Notes: generated by a model not told the origin, from the sequence alone. DNA of 64,000 bases from Mycolicibacterium flavescens (GCF_001722335.1 NZ_MIHA01000007.1:62001-126000); one strand, 5' to 3'. Shown: positions 1 through 10,157, counted from the first letter of the stretch. Numbers and translations: made by a program.

Positions 1-421
1 GGCCGAATGCCACCGCCTGCAGCAGCCGACCGTCGCGTGCGCCGTACGCCGTCTCGGCCGTGGTCCCCAGCGTCGCGCGGTACGCGACCTCCTCCGGCCA
101 CACCGTGCCCAGCGGGATGTCGAGCAGCATCCAGCGCAGCCGATGCTCGGGCAGGTCGCGCGCGGCCATCCCCTGCCGCATGGAGGGGACCGCGGTCGTC
201 GCCGCGACGGCGAGCGAGATCACCGCGCCTGCGGCCAGTCCGTGGCGCAGCCCCGACCGGACCGCGGGTGGTCGCAGCCCCAGCGGCGGCCGGGCCAGCG
301 CGTAGAGCGCGGCGCCCAGCGCGGCGTTCGGGATGGGACGGAACCGCACGTGCGGGGCGACGAAGCTCCAGCCGACCAGCGCGACAGCTGTCGCCACGGC
401 GCGAGTTTTGGTGGCTCTCAT
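1..421 (-). CDS. CPBP (CAAX-type) intramembrane protease, N-terminal part, cut by window edge
   Basis: Reading from the ATG at 421-419 gives 140 residues before the window ends, so the C-terminus is missing. Hydrophobic stretches lie near residues 8-22 and 61-79. Residues 110-115 read EEVAYR, which fits the EExxxR motif of CPBP/Abi intramembrane metalloproteases; the later FxxxH and HxxxN/D motifs would lie beyond the edge. The start codon overlaps the stop of the upstream hydrolase gene (TGATG), so translation is probably coupled. Position after purL and the hydrolase corresponds to Rv0804 in M. tuberculosis, as I remember it. The substrate is unknown. Confidence 0.7.
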   Translation of the reverse strand, partial: MRATKTRAVATAVALVGWSFVAPHVRFRPIPNAALGAALYALARPPLGLRPPAVRSGLRHGLAAGAVISLAVAATTAVPSMRQGMAARDLPEHRLRWMLLDIPLGTVWPEEVAYRATLGTTAETAYGARDGRLLQAVAFG

Positions 422-2145
422 CAGTATTCGGGTCCATCCTTGGATTGGCTGTCGTTCAGGGCGGTCCGGACGCGTTCGGTGTCGGCGGGGGTCCAGCCGG
501 GCGGCGGTGCGACGGCGGCCCACCCGTCGAGCACGAAGTCGCCGTAGTTGTGGCCGTGTCCGCCGGGTACCGAACCGGCGTTCGTCATGTCGGCAGCGAC
601 CTGCATGAACGTGACGATCGGGTACCACCGCATGGAGGCGGTGCGGTCGTGGCCGGGCGGTTCGCGCAGCCAGTCCGGCCGGTTGAACAGCAGATCCTGT
701 GACCACCAGACGATGGGGTCGGAGGAATGCTGCAGGAACAGCACGCGGGTGCCCTCCCAGGGCGCGGCGGTGTCGGCGGCGATCTCCGCCGAGTCGTTGC
801 CCTGGGAGAACCGCACGGTGCGGCCGTCGTCGTAACGGGGTTCGACCTCCGGGGTGCCCGGATCACGGCGCTCGGTGATCGCCTTCCACAGCGGGCTGGC
901 GTTGGGCGGCCCCACCCACAGCACCGACGAGAACCCCATCCGCGAGATGTCGGGCAGCCAGTCGAACGCGCCCTGGCCGGCCATCGAGCCCAGGCTCTCC
1001 CCGTAGAGCACGAGTTTGGGTCGCCGGTCCTGCGGAAGTTGTTCCCAGCGTTGGTGAATGGCCTCGATCATCATGCGTCCCGCGACCATCGACTTCTCCT
1101 GGTCGCCGAGGAACGAGATCCAACTCGGCAGGAACGAGTACTGGGAGCCGACCAGCGCGGTGTCGCCGTTGTACATCGTCTCCACCGCGCGGGCGGCCAC
1201 CGGGTTGATCCACCCGGTGCCGGTCGTCGGGATGATCACCAGCACTTCGCGGTCGAACGCGCCGGTGCGCTCGAGTTCGCTGAGCAGCACCGCCATCCGC
1301 TGTTCGTCGGTGTCGGCGGTCTGCAGTCCGACGTACACCCGAATGGGTTCCAGCGCCGGGGCGCCGTTGAGTTCGGTGAGCTCGTCTGCGTGCGGGCCGG
1401 TGGCGACGAAGTTGCGCCCCTGGTATCCGAGGGTGTCCCACGCCGCGAAAGAGTCTGGGCTGCCGGACTTTTGCGGCTCATCGGGTTGGACGACACCTTC
1501 GGCGGTGGTGGTGTTCTGCGGCTGGAACACGCGGTTGGCCCCGGCCAGGAACCCCCGCACCAGCACCCCGTTGATCAGCATGATCGCCAGGACGACGACG
1601 ATCGCGGTGCCGATGAACAGCGCGACCTCGTCGTCCATCCGCCAGCGCCGGATCAGGAGCCGCGCCATCGCCTTGATGATGTCGAGTAGCACCCGGGCGG
1701 TCGCCACGCACACCGCCCCGACCGTCAACGACACGACGAGCGTGCGCAGGTAATCGATGGTGGCGGGACCGTCCATGCCCATCACCGCCGAGACCTGCCG
1801 CTGCCACGAAGCGGCCGGAATCAGCATCAGCAGGCTGGCGCCGATCGATCCCGCGACCACAACGGTTTTGAGCACTGTCAGCACGACCCGCGGCGGCGGC
1901 CACCACGGGCGTCGCGCCAGGACGAAGCGGCGCACCATCCGCCCGCAGAACACGCCGATGCCGTAGCCGATCGCGGCGTTGAGGCCGCCGATCAGACCGG
2001 CGAACAGCCAGTCACGCGGCAGCAGTGAGGGGGTCAGCGACAGGCAGAAGAACAGGGCCCCGAACGCCATCCCGACGAAGTCCAGCCGGAGCAGGCTCCA
2101 CGCCCATGCGTATAGCGAAGATCGTTGTGTGGCTTGTTCGGTCAC
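421..2145 (-). CDS. Membrane-anchored alpha/beta-hydrolase (Abhydrolase_9 type)
   Basis: This 574-residue protein starts at a GTG whose GTGA overlaps the purL stop; the open frame extends further upstream, but only inside purL. The N-terminal third is a membrane region with about five hydrophobic segments. The C-terminal half is an alpha/beta-hydrolase domain with the nucleophile elbow GESLG around residue 380. This two-part layout matches the family pair PF15420/PF10081, found in actinobacteria with no assigned substrate. It is translationally coupled to purL upstream and to the CPBP protease downstream. Lipid or ester hydrolysis at the membrane is an inference from the fold. Confidence 0.8.
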   Translation of the reverse strand: MTEQATQRSSLYAWAWSLLRLDFVGMAFGALFFCLSLTPSLLPRDWLFAGLIGGLNAAIGYGIGVFCGRMVRRFVLARRPWWPPPRVVLTVLKTVVVAGSIGASLLMLIPAASWQRQVSAVMGMDGPATIDYLRTLVVSLTVGAVCVATARVLLDIIKAMARLLIRRWRMDDEVALFIGTAIVVVLAIMLINGVLVRGFLAGANRVFQPQNTTTAEGVVQPDEPQKSGSPDSFAAWDTLGYQGRNFVATGPHADELTELNGAPALEPIRVYVGLQTADTDEQRMAVLLSELERTGAFDREVLVIIPTTGTGWINPVAARAVETMYNGDTALVGSQYSFLPSWISFLGDQEKSMVAGRMMIEAIHQRWEQLPQDRRPKLVLYGESLGSMAGQGAFDWLPDISRMGFSSVLWVGPPNASPLWKAITERRDPGTPEVEPRYDDGRTVRFSQGNDSAEIAADTAAPWEGTRVLFLQHSSDPIVWWSQDLLFNRPDWLREPPGHDRTASMRWYPIVTFMQVAADMTNAGSVPGGHGHNYGDFVLDGWAAVAPPPGWTPADTERVRTALNDSQSKDGPEY

Positions 2146-4448
2146 CCGAACAACCCGGGAAGCACGCCCTCCGACGTGTTCCTCAGGTCCTCCAGCGTGA
2201 CGGTGAACTGGCCCTGGACCTCGACGGCATCGCTGGCGGCGTCGACCACCCCGATGCGGGTCGCGGGCAGTCCGCGGGCTTCGCACATGGCGCGGAACCG
2301 GCTCTCCTCGGTCCGCGGAACGGCCACCAGCACCCGGCCCGTCGACTCGGAGAACAGCATGACGAACGGATCGCTCCCGTCGGGAAGGACGATGCGGCAA
2401 CCGGTTTCGCCGCGCAGCGCGGACTCGACGACGGCCTGGATCAGCCCGCCCTCGGACAGGTCGTGGGCGGCAGTGACCAGCCCGTCGCGCGACGCCGCGG
2501 TCAGCACGTCGGCGAGCAACATCTCGCGGGCGAGGTCCACCTTCGGCGGGACCCCGCCGAGGTGGTCGGCGGTCACCTGCGCCCAGATGGACCCGTCGAA
2601 CTCGTCGCGGGTGTCACCGAGCAGCATCAGCGTCTCACCGGGTTCGTCGCCGAAGCCGGTCGGGATGCGGCGTGTGACGTCGTCGATCACACCGAGCACC
2701 CCGACCACCGGGGTCGGCAGGATCGCGGTGGAGCCGGTCTGGTTGTAGAAGCTGACGTTGCCGCCGGTGACCGGAATACCCAGTGTCGCAGCGCCGTCGG
2801 CGAGCCCGCGCACGGCCTGGCTGAACTGCCACATGACGCCGGGATCCTCCGGCGACCCGAAGTTCAGGCAGTTGGTGACAGCCACCGGGGTGGCGCCGGT
2901 GACCGCGACGTTGCGGTACGCCTCGGCCAGCGCCAACTGCGCACCGGTGTAGGGGTCGAGCGCGGTGTAGCGCCCGGACGCGTCGGTGGAGATCGCGATG
3001 CCGCGCCCGGTGGTTTCGTCGACGCGCAGCACGCCGCCGTCGGCGGCCTCGGCCAGCACGGTGTTGCCCCGCACGTAGCGGTCGTACTGCTCGGTGATGA
3101 ACGCGCGGCTGCACAGGTGCGGACTGCCAAGCAGCGCAAGCAGAGTCGCCTTGAGCTCCTCGCCGGTCTGCGGGCGCGGCAGCTTCGCCGAGGTGTCGGC
3201 GTTGAGCGCGTCCTGCGTGTCGGGGCGCTGCACCGGGCGCTGGTAGACCGGGCCTTCGTGGGCGACGGTGCGGGGCGGCACGTCGACGACGGTCTCGCCG
3301 TGCCAGGTGATCTCCAGCCGGTCCCCGTCGGTGACCTCGCCGATCACCGTGGCCAGCACGTCCCATTTGCGGCACACCGCCATGAACGCCTCGACGTTGT
3401 CGGGCGTGACGACCGCGCACATGCGTTCCTGCGACTCGCTCGACAGGATCTCCGCGGGGGTCATGTTCGCCGCCCGCAGCGGCACCGCGTCCAGTTCGAT
3501 GCGCATCCCGCCGTCACCGGCTGAGGCGAGTTCGGATGTGGCGCAGGACAAACCGGCACCGCCGAGGTCCTGAATGCCGACGACGAGGCCGCCTGCGTAC
3601 AGCTCGAGGCAGCACTCGATGAGGACTTTCTCCATGAACGGGTCGCCGACCTGGACGCTCGGCAGCTTCTTGCGCCCCGCGGCCCCGCTCTCGTCACCGC
3701 CGAACGTCTCTGACGCCAGCACGCTCACGCCGCCGATGCCGTCGAGGCCGGTGCGGGCGCCGAACAGGATGATCTTGTTGCCGGTTCCCGAGGCGAACGC
3801 CAGGTGCAGATCCTCTTTGCGTAGCACGCCGACGCACAGCGCGTTCACCAGCGGGTTGCCGCCGTAGGACGCGTCGAACACGGTCTCGCCGCCGATGTTG
3901 GGCAGCCCCAGCGAGTTGCCGTAGCCGCCGATACCGCGCACCACGCCGTCGACGACGCGGCGGGTGTCCGGGGCGTCGGCGGCGCCGAACCGCAGCTGGT
4001 CCATCACCGCGACGGGGCGCGCACCCATGGCCATGATGTCGCGCACGATGCCGCCGACGCCGGTGGCCGCACCCTGGTAGGGCTCGATGTAGGACGGGTG
4101 GTTGTGCGACTCGACCTTGAACGTCGCCGCCCAGCCGTCGCCGATGTCGACGACGCCGGCGTTCTCGCCGATCCCGGCGAGCATGGCCTTGCGCATCTCG
4201 TCGGTGGTGGTCTCACCGAAGTAGCGCAGGTGCACCTTCGAGGATTTGTAGGAGCAGTGCTCGCTCCACATCACCGAGTACATGGCCAGTTCGGCGTCGG
4301 TGGGCCTGCGGCCGAGGATCTCGCGGATGCGCTGATACTCGTCGTCCTTGAGGCCGAGTTCGCGGAACGGTTGCGGCTGATCGGGGGTGGCGGCGGCCCG
4401 CTCGACGGTGTCGACAGTGCTCAGGGCATAGGTTGGCTCCGACGTCAC
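2142..4448 (-). CDS. purL: Phosphoribosylformylglycinamidine synthase subunit II (PurL)
   Basis: PurL is the ATP-dependent synthetase subunit of the fourth step of de novo purine synthesis: FGAR plus ammonia from PurQ gives FGAM, with PurS bridging the two. At 768 residues it is the small PurL of the three-subunit enzyme, consistent with separate purQ and purS genes at 10158-11068. Visible landmarks are [10 protein letters not shown] near residue 65, HNHPSYIEP near 115 and the paired glycine-rich ATP-binding blocks of the duplicated AIRS-like fold. The start is a GTG overlapping the antiporter stop (GTGA); the stop overlaps the next gene's GTG. Cytosolic and probably essential. Confidence 0.97.
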   Translation of the reverse strand: MTSEPTYALSTVDTVERAAATPDQPQPFRELGLKDDEYQRIREILGRRPTDAELAMYSVMWSEHCSYKSSKVHLRYFGETTTDEMRKAMLAGIGENAGVVDIGDGWAATFKVESHNHPSYIEPYQGAATGVGGIVRDIMAMGARPVAVMDQLRFGAADAPDTRRVVDGVVRGIGGYGNSLGLPNIGGETVFDASYGGNPLVNALCVGVLRKEDLHLAFASGTGNKIILFGARTGLDGIGGVSVLASETFGGDESGAAGRKKLPSVQVGDPFMEKVLIECCLELYAGGLVVGIQDLGGAGLSCATSELASAGDGGMRIELDAVPLRAANMTPAEILSSESQERMCAVVTPDNVEAFMAVCRKWDVLATVIGEVTDGDRLEITWHGETVVDVPPRTVAHEGPVYQRPVQRPDTQDALNADTSAKLPRPQTGEELKATLLALLGSPHLCSRAFITEQYDRYVRGNTVLAEAADGGVLRVDETTGRGIAISTDASGRYTALDPYTGAQLALAEAYRNVAVTGATPVAVTNCLNFGSPEDPGVMWQFSQAVRGLADGAATLGIPVTGGNVSFYNQTGSTAILPTPVVGVLGVIDDVTRRIPTGFGDEPGETLMLLGDTRDEFDGSIWAQVTADHLGGVPPKVDLAREMLLADVLTAASRDGLVTAAHDLSEGGLIQAVVESALRGETGCRIVLPDGSDPFVMLFSESTGRVLVAVPRTEESRFRAMCEARGLPATRIGVVDAASDAVEVQGQFTVTLEDLRNTSEGVLPGLFG

Positions 4449-5653
4449 GAGGACAGTCTAGGTTGCGACCGGCTGAACGCGTGTGCCGCGGCGGGCGCCG
4501 TCGCGCCGTGCACGACCACGCTGCCCAGCACCACCAGCACCATCGTCATCAGCACCTCGGCCTCCGCGGCGCAGCCCAGCACGTTGAACGCCAGAAGACC
4601 GAACACGATCGACGTGGTGCCGCGGGGCCCCAGCCAGCCGACCAGCACCCGCTCCGGCCAGGAGAACGGTGAGCCGGCCAGCGCGAGCAGCGTCGGCACC
4701 AGCCGCACCACCGTCAGCGCGAGCAGGCAGTACAGCACGATCGACCAGGTCACGCCGAGCGTCGCCGCCAGCACCGCCGTCGCACCGATCACGAACCACA
4801 TCACCACCGTCAGTAGGTAGCCGATGTCGTCGACCAGCGCGAGTTCGGCGTGGATGGACGGTGAGCGCCGCAGATAGTGGAACGCGATCCCGCACACGAA
4901 CGCGGCGACGAACCCGTTGCCGTCGACCACCGTGCTCAGGCCGAAGGCCAGCATCGGCGCGGCCACCAGGATCAACCGCTTGCTGCGGTCGGTCATCGCA
5001 CCGCGCCGCTCGGCGGTGTTGGTCAGCACGGCCAGGGCGGCGCCGACGGCGAGCCCGATCAGGATCGCCTTGGCCGCCTGGGGCAGCGCCGAGGCCAGCG
5101 CCTCCATCGGCGACGACGCGTGGGACCGGTCACCGGCGAGCGCCAGCGCGAAGATGAACAGCGGGGAGATGATGCCGTCGTTGTAGCCGGCTTCGACGTT
5201 GAGCACGTCGCGCACCCGCTCGGGCACCCGGTGGTCCCGCAGGATCGAGGGGGCCGGCGCAAAGTCCGTCGGCACCACGATGCACGCCAGCACCAGCAGC
5301 ACCGCCCACGGCACGCCCGGCAGCAGCCACAACCCCAGCGCGACCGCGGCGGCCAGGCTCAGCGGCATCGCGATGAACAGCACCCGCATCGCGGCGCGCG
5401 GTTCCCGGCCGAACAGGCCGCCGCGGATGTCGGTCGCGTCGACGAAAAGCAGGATCGCCAGGATGATCTCGGCGATGTGCTGGGCGACCTCGGTGTTCAG
5501 CGAGTCGGCCAGCCCGTCGCGCGTGGTGAAACCGACCGCGATGCCGGCGAGCACCAGCACCATCGGGGCGGTCAGCCGCCACCGCTCCAGATGCTTGGCG
5601 CCGAGCGCCCACGCGGCCAATACCGCGGAGATCGCGATCAGCGAGAGCAGCAC
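4445..5653 (-). CDS. Cation:proton antiporter, NhaP/KefB-like (PF00999 type)
   Basis: About 402 residues and strongly hydrophobic, with roughly a dozen membrane segments and polar signatures such as DATDIRGG and VPTDFAPAP in membrane context, as expected for monovalent cation/proton antiporters. It would exchange Na+ or K+ for protons at the plasma membrane; the ion cannot be told from sequence. The frame is open to 5740, but those residues lie inside the glyoxalase gene. I place the start at GTG 5653, 13 nt after that gene's stop, though a slightly different start is possible. The stop overlaps the purL start. An antiporter at this spot is not part of the M. tuberculosis order I recall, so it is probably an insertion into the operon. 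Confidence 0.82.
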   Translation of the reverse strand: MLLSLIAISAVLAAWALGAKHLERWRLTAPMVLVLAGIAVGFTTRDGLADSLNTEVAQHIAEIILAILLFVDATDIRGGLFGREPRAAMRVLFIAMPLSLAAAVALGLWLLPGVPWAVLLVLACIVVPTDFAPAPSILRDHRVPERVRDVLNVEAGYNDGIISPLFIFALALAGDRSHASSPMEALASALPQAAKAILIGLAVGAALAVLTNTAERRGAMTDRSKRLILVAAPMLAFGLSTVVDGNGFVAAFVCGIAFHYLRRSPSIHAELALVDDIGYLLTVVMWFVIGATAVLAATLGVTWSIVLYCLLALTVVRLVPTLLALAGSPFSWPERVLVGWLGPRGTTSIVFGLLAFNVLGCAAEAEVLMTMVLVVLGSVVVHGATAPAAAHAFSRSQPRLSS

Positions 5654-5666
5654 ACCCGTGATGGTC

Positions 5667-6020
5667 TCAGGGGTGATCGGCGGGCGCGACGCAGAACGCG
5701 TTGCCGTCGGGGTCGGCCAGCACCACCCAGCCGAAGTCACCCATGCTGTGTCTGCCGGTCTCGGTGGCGCCGAGCCCGACCAGACGTTGCACCTCGGCTT
5801 CCACGTCGGCGGCCCCGAAGTCCAGGTGCACGCGGTTCTTGCCGGGTGTCGGATCGTCGACCTTCTGGAACGCCAGCCCGGGTCCGCCCGGCAGCGCGAC
5901 GGTCACGAAAAAGCCTGGCGCCAAAGGGTTCAGCTGCCCGTCCAGGGCCGTCGCCCACCACTGGGCGAGCGCGTCGGGATCGGTGGTGTCGATCGTGATG
6001 TTCACGGCGGCGAGCGTCAT
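5667..6020 (-). CDS. Glyoxalase/bleomycin-resistance (VOC) family protein
   Basis: A 117-residue single VOC-fold protein. It begins MTLAAVNITIDTTDPDALAQ, the usual first beta strand with the aspartate-rich turn, and ends with a second half-motif around DFGWVVLADPDGN and FCVAP. HLDFGA in the middle supplies a likely metal ligand. Such proteins cover lactoylglutathione lyase-like, antibiotic-binding and dioxygenase roles, and nothing here decides between them. It sits 15 nt after pepC and just before the antiporter on the same strand. The position matches Rv0801 as remembered. Confidence 0.85.
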   Translation of the reverse strand: MTLAAVNITIDTTDPDALAQWWATALDGQLNPLAPGFFVTVALPGGPGLAFQKVDDPTPGKNRVHLDFGAADVEAEVQRLVGLGATETGRHSMGDFGWVVLADPDGNAFCVAPADHP

Positions 6021-6035
6021 GGCGCCGACCCTAGA

Positions 6036-7307
6036 TCATCGCGGTGACAGAAACGCCGCAAGCGCGGAGGCGTAGGCCGCGACGTCAGCGGCGCCCATCA
6101 CCTCGCGCGCGGAGTGCATCGCCAGCTGCGGGGCGCCGACGTCGACGGTGGGGATGCCGGTGCGCGCGGAGGTCATCGGCCCGATCGTCGATCCGCACGG
6201 CAGGTCCGCGCGGTGTTCGTAGCGCTGCAGCGGCACCCCCGCCTGCGCGCAGGCCAGCGCGAACGCCGCGGCGGTGCGGCCGTCGGTGGCGTAGCGCAGG
6301 TTCGGCTGCACCTTGAGCACCGGCCCGCCGTTGACCTCGATGAGGTGGCCGGGTTCGTGACGGTCCGGGTAGTTGGGGTGGGTGGCGTGGGCCATGTCCC
6401 CGGACGCCACCATCGAGTCGGGCAGCCGGCGCAGGAACTCCTCGCGGCCGCCGCCCTGGGCCAGCGTGATGCGCTCGAGCACGGTCAGCAGCAGATCGGA
6501 CTGCGCGCCGTGGTCGGACTGCGAGCCGACCTCCTCGTGGTCGAACAGCACGAGGACCGGCGCGAACCGGCCGGGCTCGGCGGCCAGGAAGGCCTCCAGG
6601 CCGGCGTAGCAGGTGGCCTGGTTGTCCAGCCGCGGCGCGCTGACCAGATCCTGGTCGGCGCCGACGAGCCGTGACGGCGTCAGGTCGTGGGTCATCAGGT
6701 CCGCCCCGAGCACGTCCTCGGCCGCGACGCCGGCGTGCCCGGCGACGAACTCGAGGAACGACCGGTTGCCGGTTCCGGTCCCCCACACCGCGTTGAGGTG
6801 GCGTTGCGGGTTGAGTTCGACGGCCTTGCGGTCCTCGGCGAGGTGGATGGCCAGCTGCGGGACCCGCAGAACCGGGTCGTCGATGCGGATCAGCCGGTGC
6901 TCGATGGCGCCGCCGGTGTGGACCGACAGTCGGCCGCTCACGCCCAGGTCGCGGTCCAGCCAGGAGTTCAGCCACGCCCCGCCGTAGGGCTGCAGCGCGA
7001 CCACTCGCCAGCCGGCGACGAGCCGGTCGGGGTGCTGCTTGACCCGCAGGTTGGGGCTGTCGGTGTGCGCTCCGACGATGCGGAACGGGGTGGTGCGCTG
7101 CGCCGAGTCGGTCCGCCAGGCGATCAGCGAGCCGGCCCGTACGACGAAGAAGTCGCCGTGGGTGGGCCACGCGTCGGCTTCGGAGAGCTCGCGGAATCCG
7201 GCGTCGCGGAGCCGGTTGGCGGCGGTCTCGCACACATGGAACGGCGACGGCGAGGCGTCGATGAACGCGCAGAGACCTCGAGGTTGGGCCTGGGAACTGG
7301 CTGCCAT
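6036..7307 (-). CDS. pepC: M18 family aminopeptidase
   Basis: A 423-residue zinc aminopeptidase of the aspartyl-aminopeptidase family, expected to remove N-terminal acidic or other residues from peptides in the cytosol. Family motifs are GAHTDSP (zinc-binding His/Asp), [10 protein letters not shown] (catalytic Glu pair), [17 protein letters not shown] and, near the end, HSAREVMG. The N-terminus [15 protein letters not shown] is the canonical substrate-pocket entry. I chose the ATG at 7307; a TTG seven codons upstream (7328) is possible but sits nearer the divergent DyP promoter. It is the first gene of a minus-strand run that continues through glyoxalase, antiporter, purL, hydrolase and protease. 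Confidence 0.92.
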   Translation of the reverse strand: MAASSQAQPRGLCAFIDASPSPFHVCETAANRLRDAGFRELSEADAWPTHGDFFVVRAGSLIAWRTDSAQRTTPFRIVGAHTDSPNLRVKQHPDRLVAGWRVVALQPYGGAWLNSWLDRDLGVSGRLSVHTGGAIEHRLIRIDDPVLRVPQLAIHLAEDRKAVELNPQRHLNAVWGTGTGNRSFLEFVAGHAGVAAEDVLGADLMTHDLTPSRLVGADQDLVSAPRLDNQATCYAGLEAFLAAEPGRFAPVLVLFDHEEVGSQSDHGAQSDLLLTVLERITLAQGGGREEFLRRLPDSMVASGDMAHATHPNYPDRHEPGHLIEVNGGPVLKVQPNLRYATDGRTAAAFALACAQAGVPLQRYEHRADLPCGSTIGPMTSARTGIPTVDVGAPQLAMHSAREVMGAADVAAYASALAAFLSPR

Positions 7308-7344
7308 CTCTTCATCTTCGCGGGTCAATCAAGATCATTGGCGC

Positions 7345-7350
7345 TAGGGT
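7345..7350 (+). promoter_or_regulatory. Probable -10 of a leaderless DyP-encapsulin transcript
   Basis: TAGGGT fits the mycobacterial -10 consensus TAnnnT. It is followed by exactly six bases and then the GTG start of the peroxidase gene at 7357, which places the transcription start on or next to the start codon. No Shine-Dalgarno sequence is visible. A clear -35 was not found. Confidence 0.45.
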
Positions 7351-7356
7351 CCGATT

Positions 7357-8382
7357 GTGCCCGATATCGAACCCCAACCGGTGCTCGCACCGTTGACACC
7401 GGCCGCCGTGTTCCTGGTGGCGACGATCGTCGACGGGCAGGAGGCCGCGGTGCACGACGCGCTGCCGGAGATTTCGGGGCTGGTGCGGGCCATCGGATTC
7501 CGGGATCCGGCCAAACGGCTGTCGGCGATCACCTCGATCGGGTCGGCTGCCTGGGACCGGTTGTTCTCCGGGCCGCGACCCGCCGAGCTGCATCCGTTCC
7601 GCGAGATCAGCGGCGAGCGTCATTACGCCCCGGCCACTGCCGGCGATGTGCTGTTCCACATCCGGGCGGAGTCGATGGACGTGTGTTTCGAGTTGGCGAC
7701 CAAGCTGGCCGAGGCGATGCGCGGGGCGATCGAGATCGTCGACGAAACCCACGGTTTCAAGTTCTTCGACAACCGCGACCTGATGGGGTTCGTCGACGGC
7801 ACCGAGAACCCCGACGGTGCGCTGGCGCGGTCGGCCACCCAGATCGGCGACGAGGACCCCGGTTTCGCGGGCGGGTGCTACGTGCACGTGCAGAAGTACG
7901 TGCACGACCTCGACGCGTGGAACGCGATGTCGGTCGAGGAGCAGGAGCGGGTGATCGGCCGCACCAAGCTCGACGACATCGAACTCGACGATGCGGTCAA
8001 ACCGGCCAACTCGCACGTCGCGCTCAACGTGATCACCGACGAGGACGGCACCGAACTGAAGATCGTGCGGCACAACATGCCGTTCGGGCGGATCGGCGCC
8101 GGCGAGTTCGGCACCTACTTCATCGGTTACTCGCGCACACCGGCGGTGACCGAGCAGATGTTGGACAACATGTTCCTCGGTGACCCGCCGGGCAACACCG
8201 ACCGGATCCTGGACTTCTCGACCGCGTTGACCGGCGGGCTGTTCTTCACGCCCACCCTCGATTTTCTCGATGACCCGCCACCGCTGCCGGATTCGGTCGC
8301 CGGCGATTCGGCGGCCCCCGCGTCCCCATCCTCCGCATACCAGGGCTCACTGGATATCGGCAGCCTGAAAGGAACCCGTTGA
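7357..8382 (+). CDS. Dye-decolorizing heme peroxidase (DyP type), encapsulin cargo
   Basis: A 341-residue heme peroxidase using H2O2. The DyP signature GFVDGTENP lies near residue 147, the proximal-histidine segment follows as VRHNMPFG, and the distal arginine lies in GYSRTP. The last twelve residues, GSLDIGSLKGTR, match the type of C-terminal tag that docks DyP into the encapsulin shell, joined by a flexible Ala/Pro/Ser-rich linker (about residues 310-330). The stop overlaps the encapsulin ATG (ATGA). Starts with GTG, apparently leaderless. Equivalent to Rv0799c. It probably serves oxidative-stress defence inside the nanocompartment; the physiological substrate is uncertain. Confidence 0.96.
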   Translation: MPDIEPQPVLAPLTPAAVFLVATIVDGQEAAVHDALPEISGLVRAIGFRDPAKRLSAITSIGSAAWDRLFSGPRPAELHPFREISGERHYAPATAGDVLFHIRAESMDVCFELATKLAEAMRGAIEIVDETHGFKFFDNRDLMGFVDGTENPDGALARSATQIGDEDPGFAGGCYVHVQKYVHDLDAWNAMSVEEQERVIGRTKLDDIELDDAVKPANSHVALNVITDEDGTELKIVRHNMPFGRIGAGEFGTYFIGYSRTPAVTEQMLDNMFLGDPPGNTDRILDFSTALTGGLFFTPTLDFLDDPPPLPDSVAGDSAAPASPSSAYQGSLDIGSLKGTR

Positions 8383-9179
8383 TGAACAACCTGTACCGCG
8401 ATCTGGCACCGGTCACCGAGGAGGCGTGGGCGGAGATCGAACTGGAGGCGACGCGAACGTTCAAGCGGCACATAGCGGGTCGTCGGGTCGTCGACGTCAG
8501 CGAGCCCGGCGGCCCGGCGACCGCGGCGATCAGCACCGGGCACCTGCACGACATCGTGCCGCCCGGCGACGGTGTGGTGGCGCATCTGCGCGAGGCCAGA
8601 CCGCTGGTGCGGCTGCGGGTTCCGTTCACGGTGACCCGCACCGCGATCGACGATGTGGAGCGCGGCTCGCAGGACTCCGACTGGGACCCGGTCAAGGACG
8701 CGGCCAAGAAGTTGGCGTTCGCCGAGGACCGGGCGATCTTCGAGGGTTACCAGGCCGCCGCGATCGAAGGTATCCGCGGGTGCAGTTCGAACACCGCGCT
8801 GGCGCTGCCCGACGATGCACGCGAGATTCCCGACGTGATCTCGCAGGCCCTTTCGGAGCTGCGGCTCTCGGGCGTCGACGGCCCGTACTCGGTGTTGCTG
8901 TCGGCGGATGTCTACACGAAGGTCAGCGAGACGACCCAGCACGGCTATCCGATCCGCGAGCATCTCAACCGGCTCGTCGACGGCGACATCATCTGGGCGC
9001 CGGCAATCGACGGGGCGTTCGTGTTGTCCACTCGTGGAGGCGATTTCGATCTGCAGCTGGGCACCGATGTGTCGATCGGCTACCAGTCGCACGACGCCGA
9101 TACGGTGCAGCTGTATCTGGAGGAGACGCTGACGTTCCTGTGCTACACGTCGGAAGCCTCAGTCGCCCTGACGCCCTAG
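8379..9179 (+). CDS. Encapsulin nanocompartment shell protein (family 1, CFP29-like)
   Basis: A 266-residue HK97-fold shell protein. The start MNNLYRDLAPVTEEAWAEIE, the internal GPYSVLLSADVYTKVSE and the C-terminal FLCYTSEAS are typical of family 1 encapsulins, the M. tuberculosis CFP29 (Rv0798c) type. It is expected to self-assemble into a hollow icosahedral particle that binds the C-terminal tag of the upstream peroxidase. ATGA overlap with that gene implies coupled synthesis of shell and cargo. No other gene in the window was noticed to carry the tag. Confidence 0.97.
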   Translation: MMNNLYRDLAPVTEEAWAEIELEATRTFKRHIAGRRVVDVSEPGGPATAAISTGHLHDIVPPGDGVVAHLREARPLVRLRVPFTVTRTAIDDVERGSQDSDWDPVKDAAKKLAFAEDRAIFEGYQAAAIEGIRGCSSNTALALPDDAREIPDVISQALSELRLSGVDGPYSVLLSADVYTKVSETTQHGYPIREHLNRLVDGDIIWAPAIDGAFVLSTRGGDFDLQLGTDVSIGYQSHDADTVQLYLEETLTFLCYTSEASVALTP

Positions 9180-9187
9180 GCCCGTTG

Positions 9188-9246
9188 GCGCGAGGGTGCG
9201 TGTCTGCACACGACACGCCGCGCGATTTCAGCAGTTTGCGCACGCT
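9188..9246 (+). repeat. Left arm of a 59-bp inverted repeat
   Basis: This arm matches the reverse complement of 10092-10150 at 55 of 59 positions, with weaker similarity continuing to about 9267 on the gene side. Within the arm, CGTGTC-TGCACAC-GACACG is a small palindrome that could form a hairpin. It lies between the convergent encapsulin gene and the membrane-protein gene at 9269-10042, and could act as a terminator for both. Confidence 0.85.
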
Positions 9247-9268
9247 CGCGGGCCGGTGGGCGTGCGGG

Positions 9269-10042
9269 TCAGGATGGAGCAGCCTCGAGCCGTCCGACGG
9301 CACGCCCGTCGGCGAGCTCCTCACGCGCTTCAGGATGCTGCCAGTAGAAGCGCATCAGCTCGTGCAGCGCCGTGCCGCCGGGGGTGTACCAGTGGGTCGG
9401 CAGTTCTCGGGTGTGCCCGTCCGCCGTGATGATGTAGGTGGCTCCGTTGGTCTGGCGCGCGTTCGGTTTCCTGTCGGCGACGTCTGTCACTTCGTCCCAG
9501 GACAGCTCCTGGGACGTCATCGTGGTCCCCGTCTCGATGCCGTCAGCGGTCATCCGTAAGACGCTTGTCCCCCGCTGTACGAGCATGTGGACCAGGCTGA
9601 ATACCCCGATCAAACTACCTGCCGCACAAGAAATCACGAGGTATAAAGCCATGCCGCTTGGGGGTCGGATCCCGAGCATCCCCAGCGGCTCGAAGATCGC
9701 ATACAGCGTCATGGCGATGAACCCGGCCAGCGAAGCCGTCAGCAGTGTCGTGTCCAGGCGACGATCCGGCCGCACCGTGAGACCGTGTCCGTCGTGGATC
9801 GCGCGCGGCATCACCCGGCCCGACGCGATCCTCACGAGGAACGCGATGATCCCGAACGAAAAGACGGCCGCAAAGAGCGCCACTACCGCGGTCAGAAAGT
9901 CCGCGCGCGAAAGACACACCAGCCCCCAGGCAGCGCTGAGAAGCCCGAACGCACCACAAATCACGGACAGAAACGCCGCAGCAACGACCGGCTTCAGAGC
10001 GCCTCCCCTGGGGTCACCTTTGTCAGAAGCTGAACCTAACAC
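9269..10042 (-). CDS. Four-helix membrane protein with C-terminal PH-like domain, unknown function
   Basis: A 257-residue protein I do not recognise. Four hydrophobic segments fill roughly residues 17-140. A soluble tail of about 100 residues follows, containing ADGIETGTTMTSQELSWDEV, the pattern seen in bacterial PH-like domains. The start is uncertain: GTG at 10042 is in frame, while a strong AGGGGAGG about 40 nt downstream has only a CTG after it. It stands alone between inverted repeat arms (9188-9246 and 10092-10150), with no partner gene. It interrupts the encapsulin-purQ interval and looks like an accessory insertion. Confidence 0.6.
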   Translation of the reverse strand: MLGSASDKGDPRGGALKPVVAAAFLSVICGAFGLLSAAWGLVCLSRADFLTAVVALFAAVFSFGIIAFLVRIASGRVMPRAIHDGHGLTVRPDRRLDTTLLTASLAGFIAMTLYAIFEPLGMLGIRPPSGMALYLVISCAAGSLIGVFSLVHMLVQRGTSVLRMTADGIETGTTMTSQELSWDEVTDVADRKPNARQTNGATYIITADGHTRELPTHWYTPGGTALHELMRFYWQHPEAREELADGRAVGRLEAAPS

Positions 10043-10091
10043 CGCCCGCGATGCACCTCGCGCACCAAATTCGCACGCTCACCGCACGACC

Positions 10092-10150
10092 AGCGTGCAC
10101 AAACTGCTGAAAAAGCGCGGCGTGTCGTGTGCGGACACGCACCCTCGCGC
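10092..10150 (-). repeat. Right arm of the 59-bp inverted repeat
   Basis: This is the reverse complement of 9188-9246 with four mismatches. It lies between the purQ stop (10158) and the start of the membrane-protein gene (10042), so the pair exactly brackets that gene. Confidence 0.85.
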
Positions 10151-10157
10151 AAACGGA

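Noticed and set aside
7..702. Plus-strand open frame at the left edge
   Set aside because: It overlaps the minus-strand CPBP protease and the hydrolase end, both supported by motifs and stop-start overlap. Its composition is Arg/Pro/Ala-rich without a motif.
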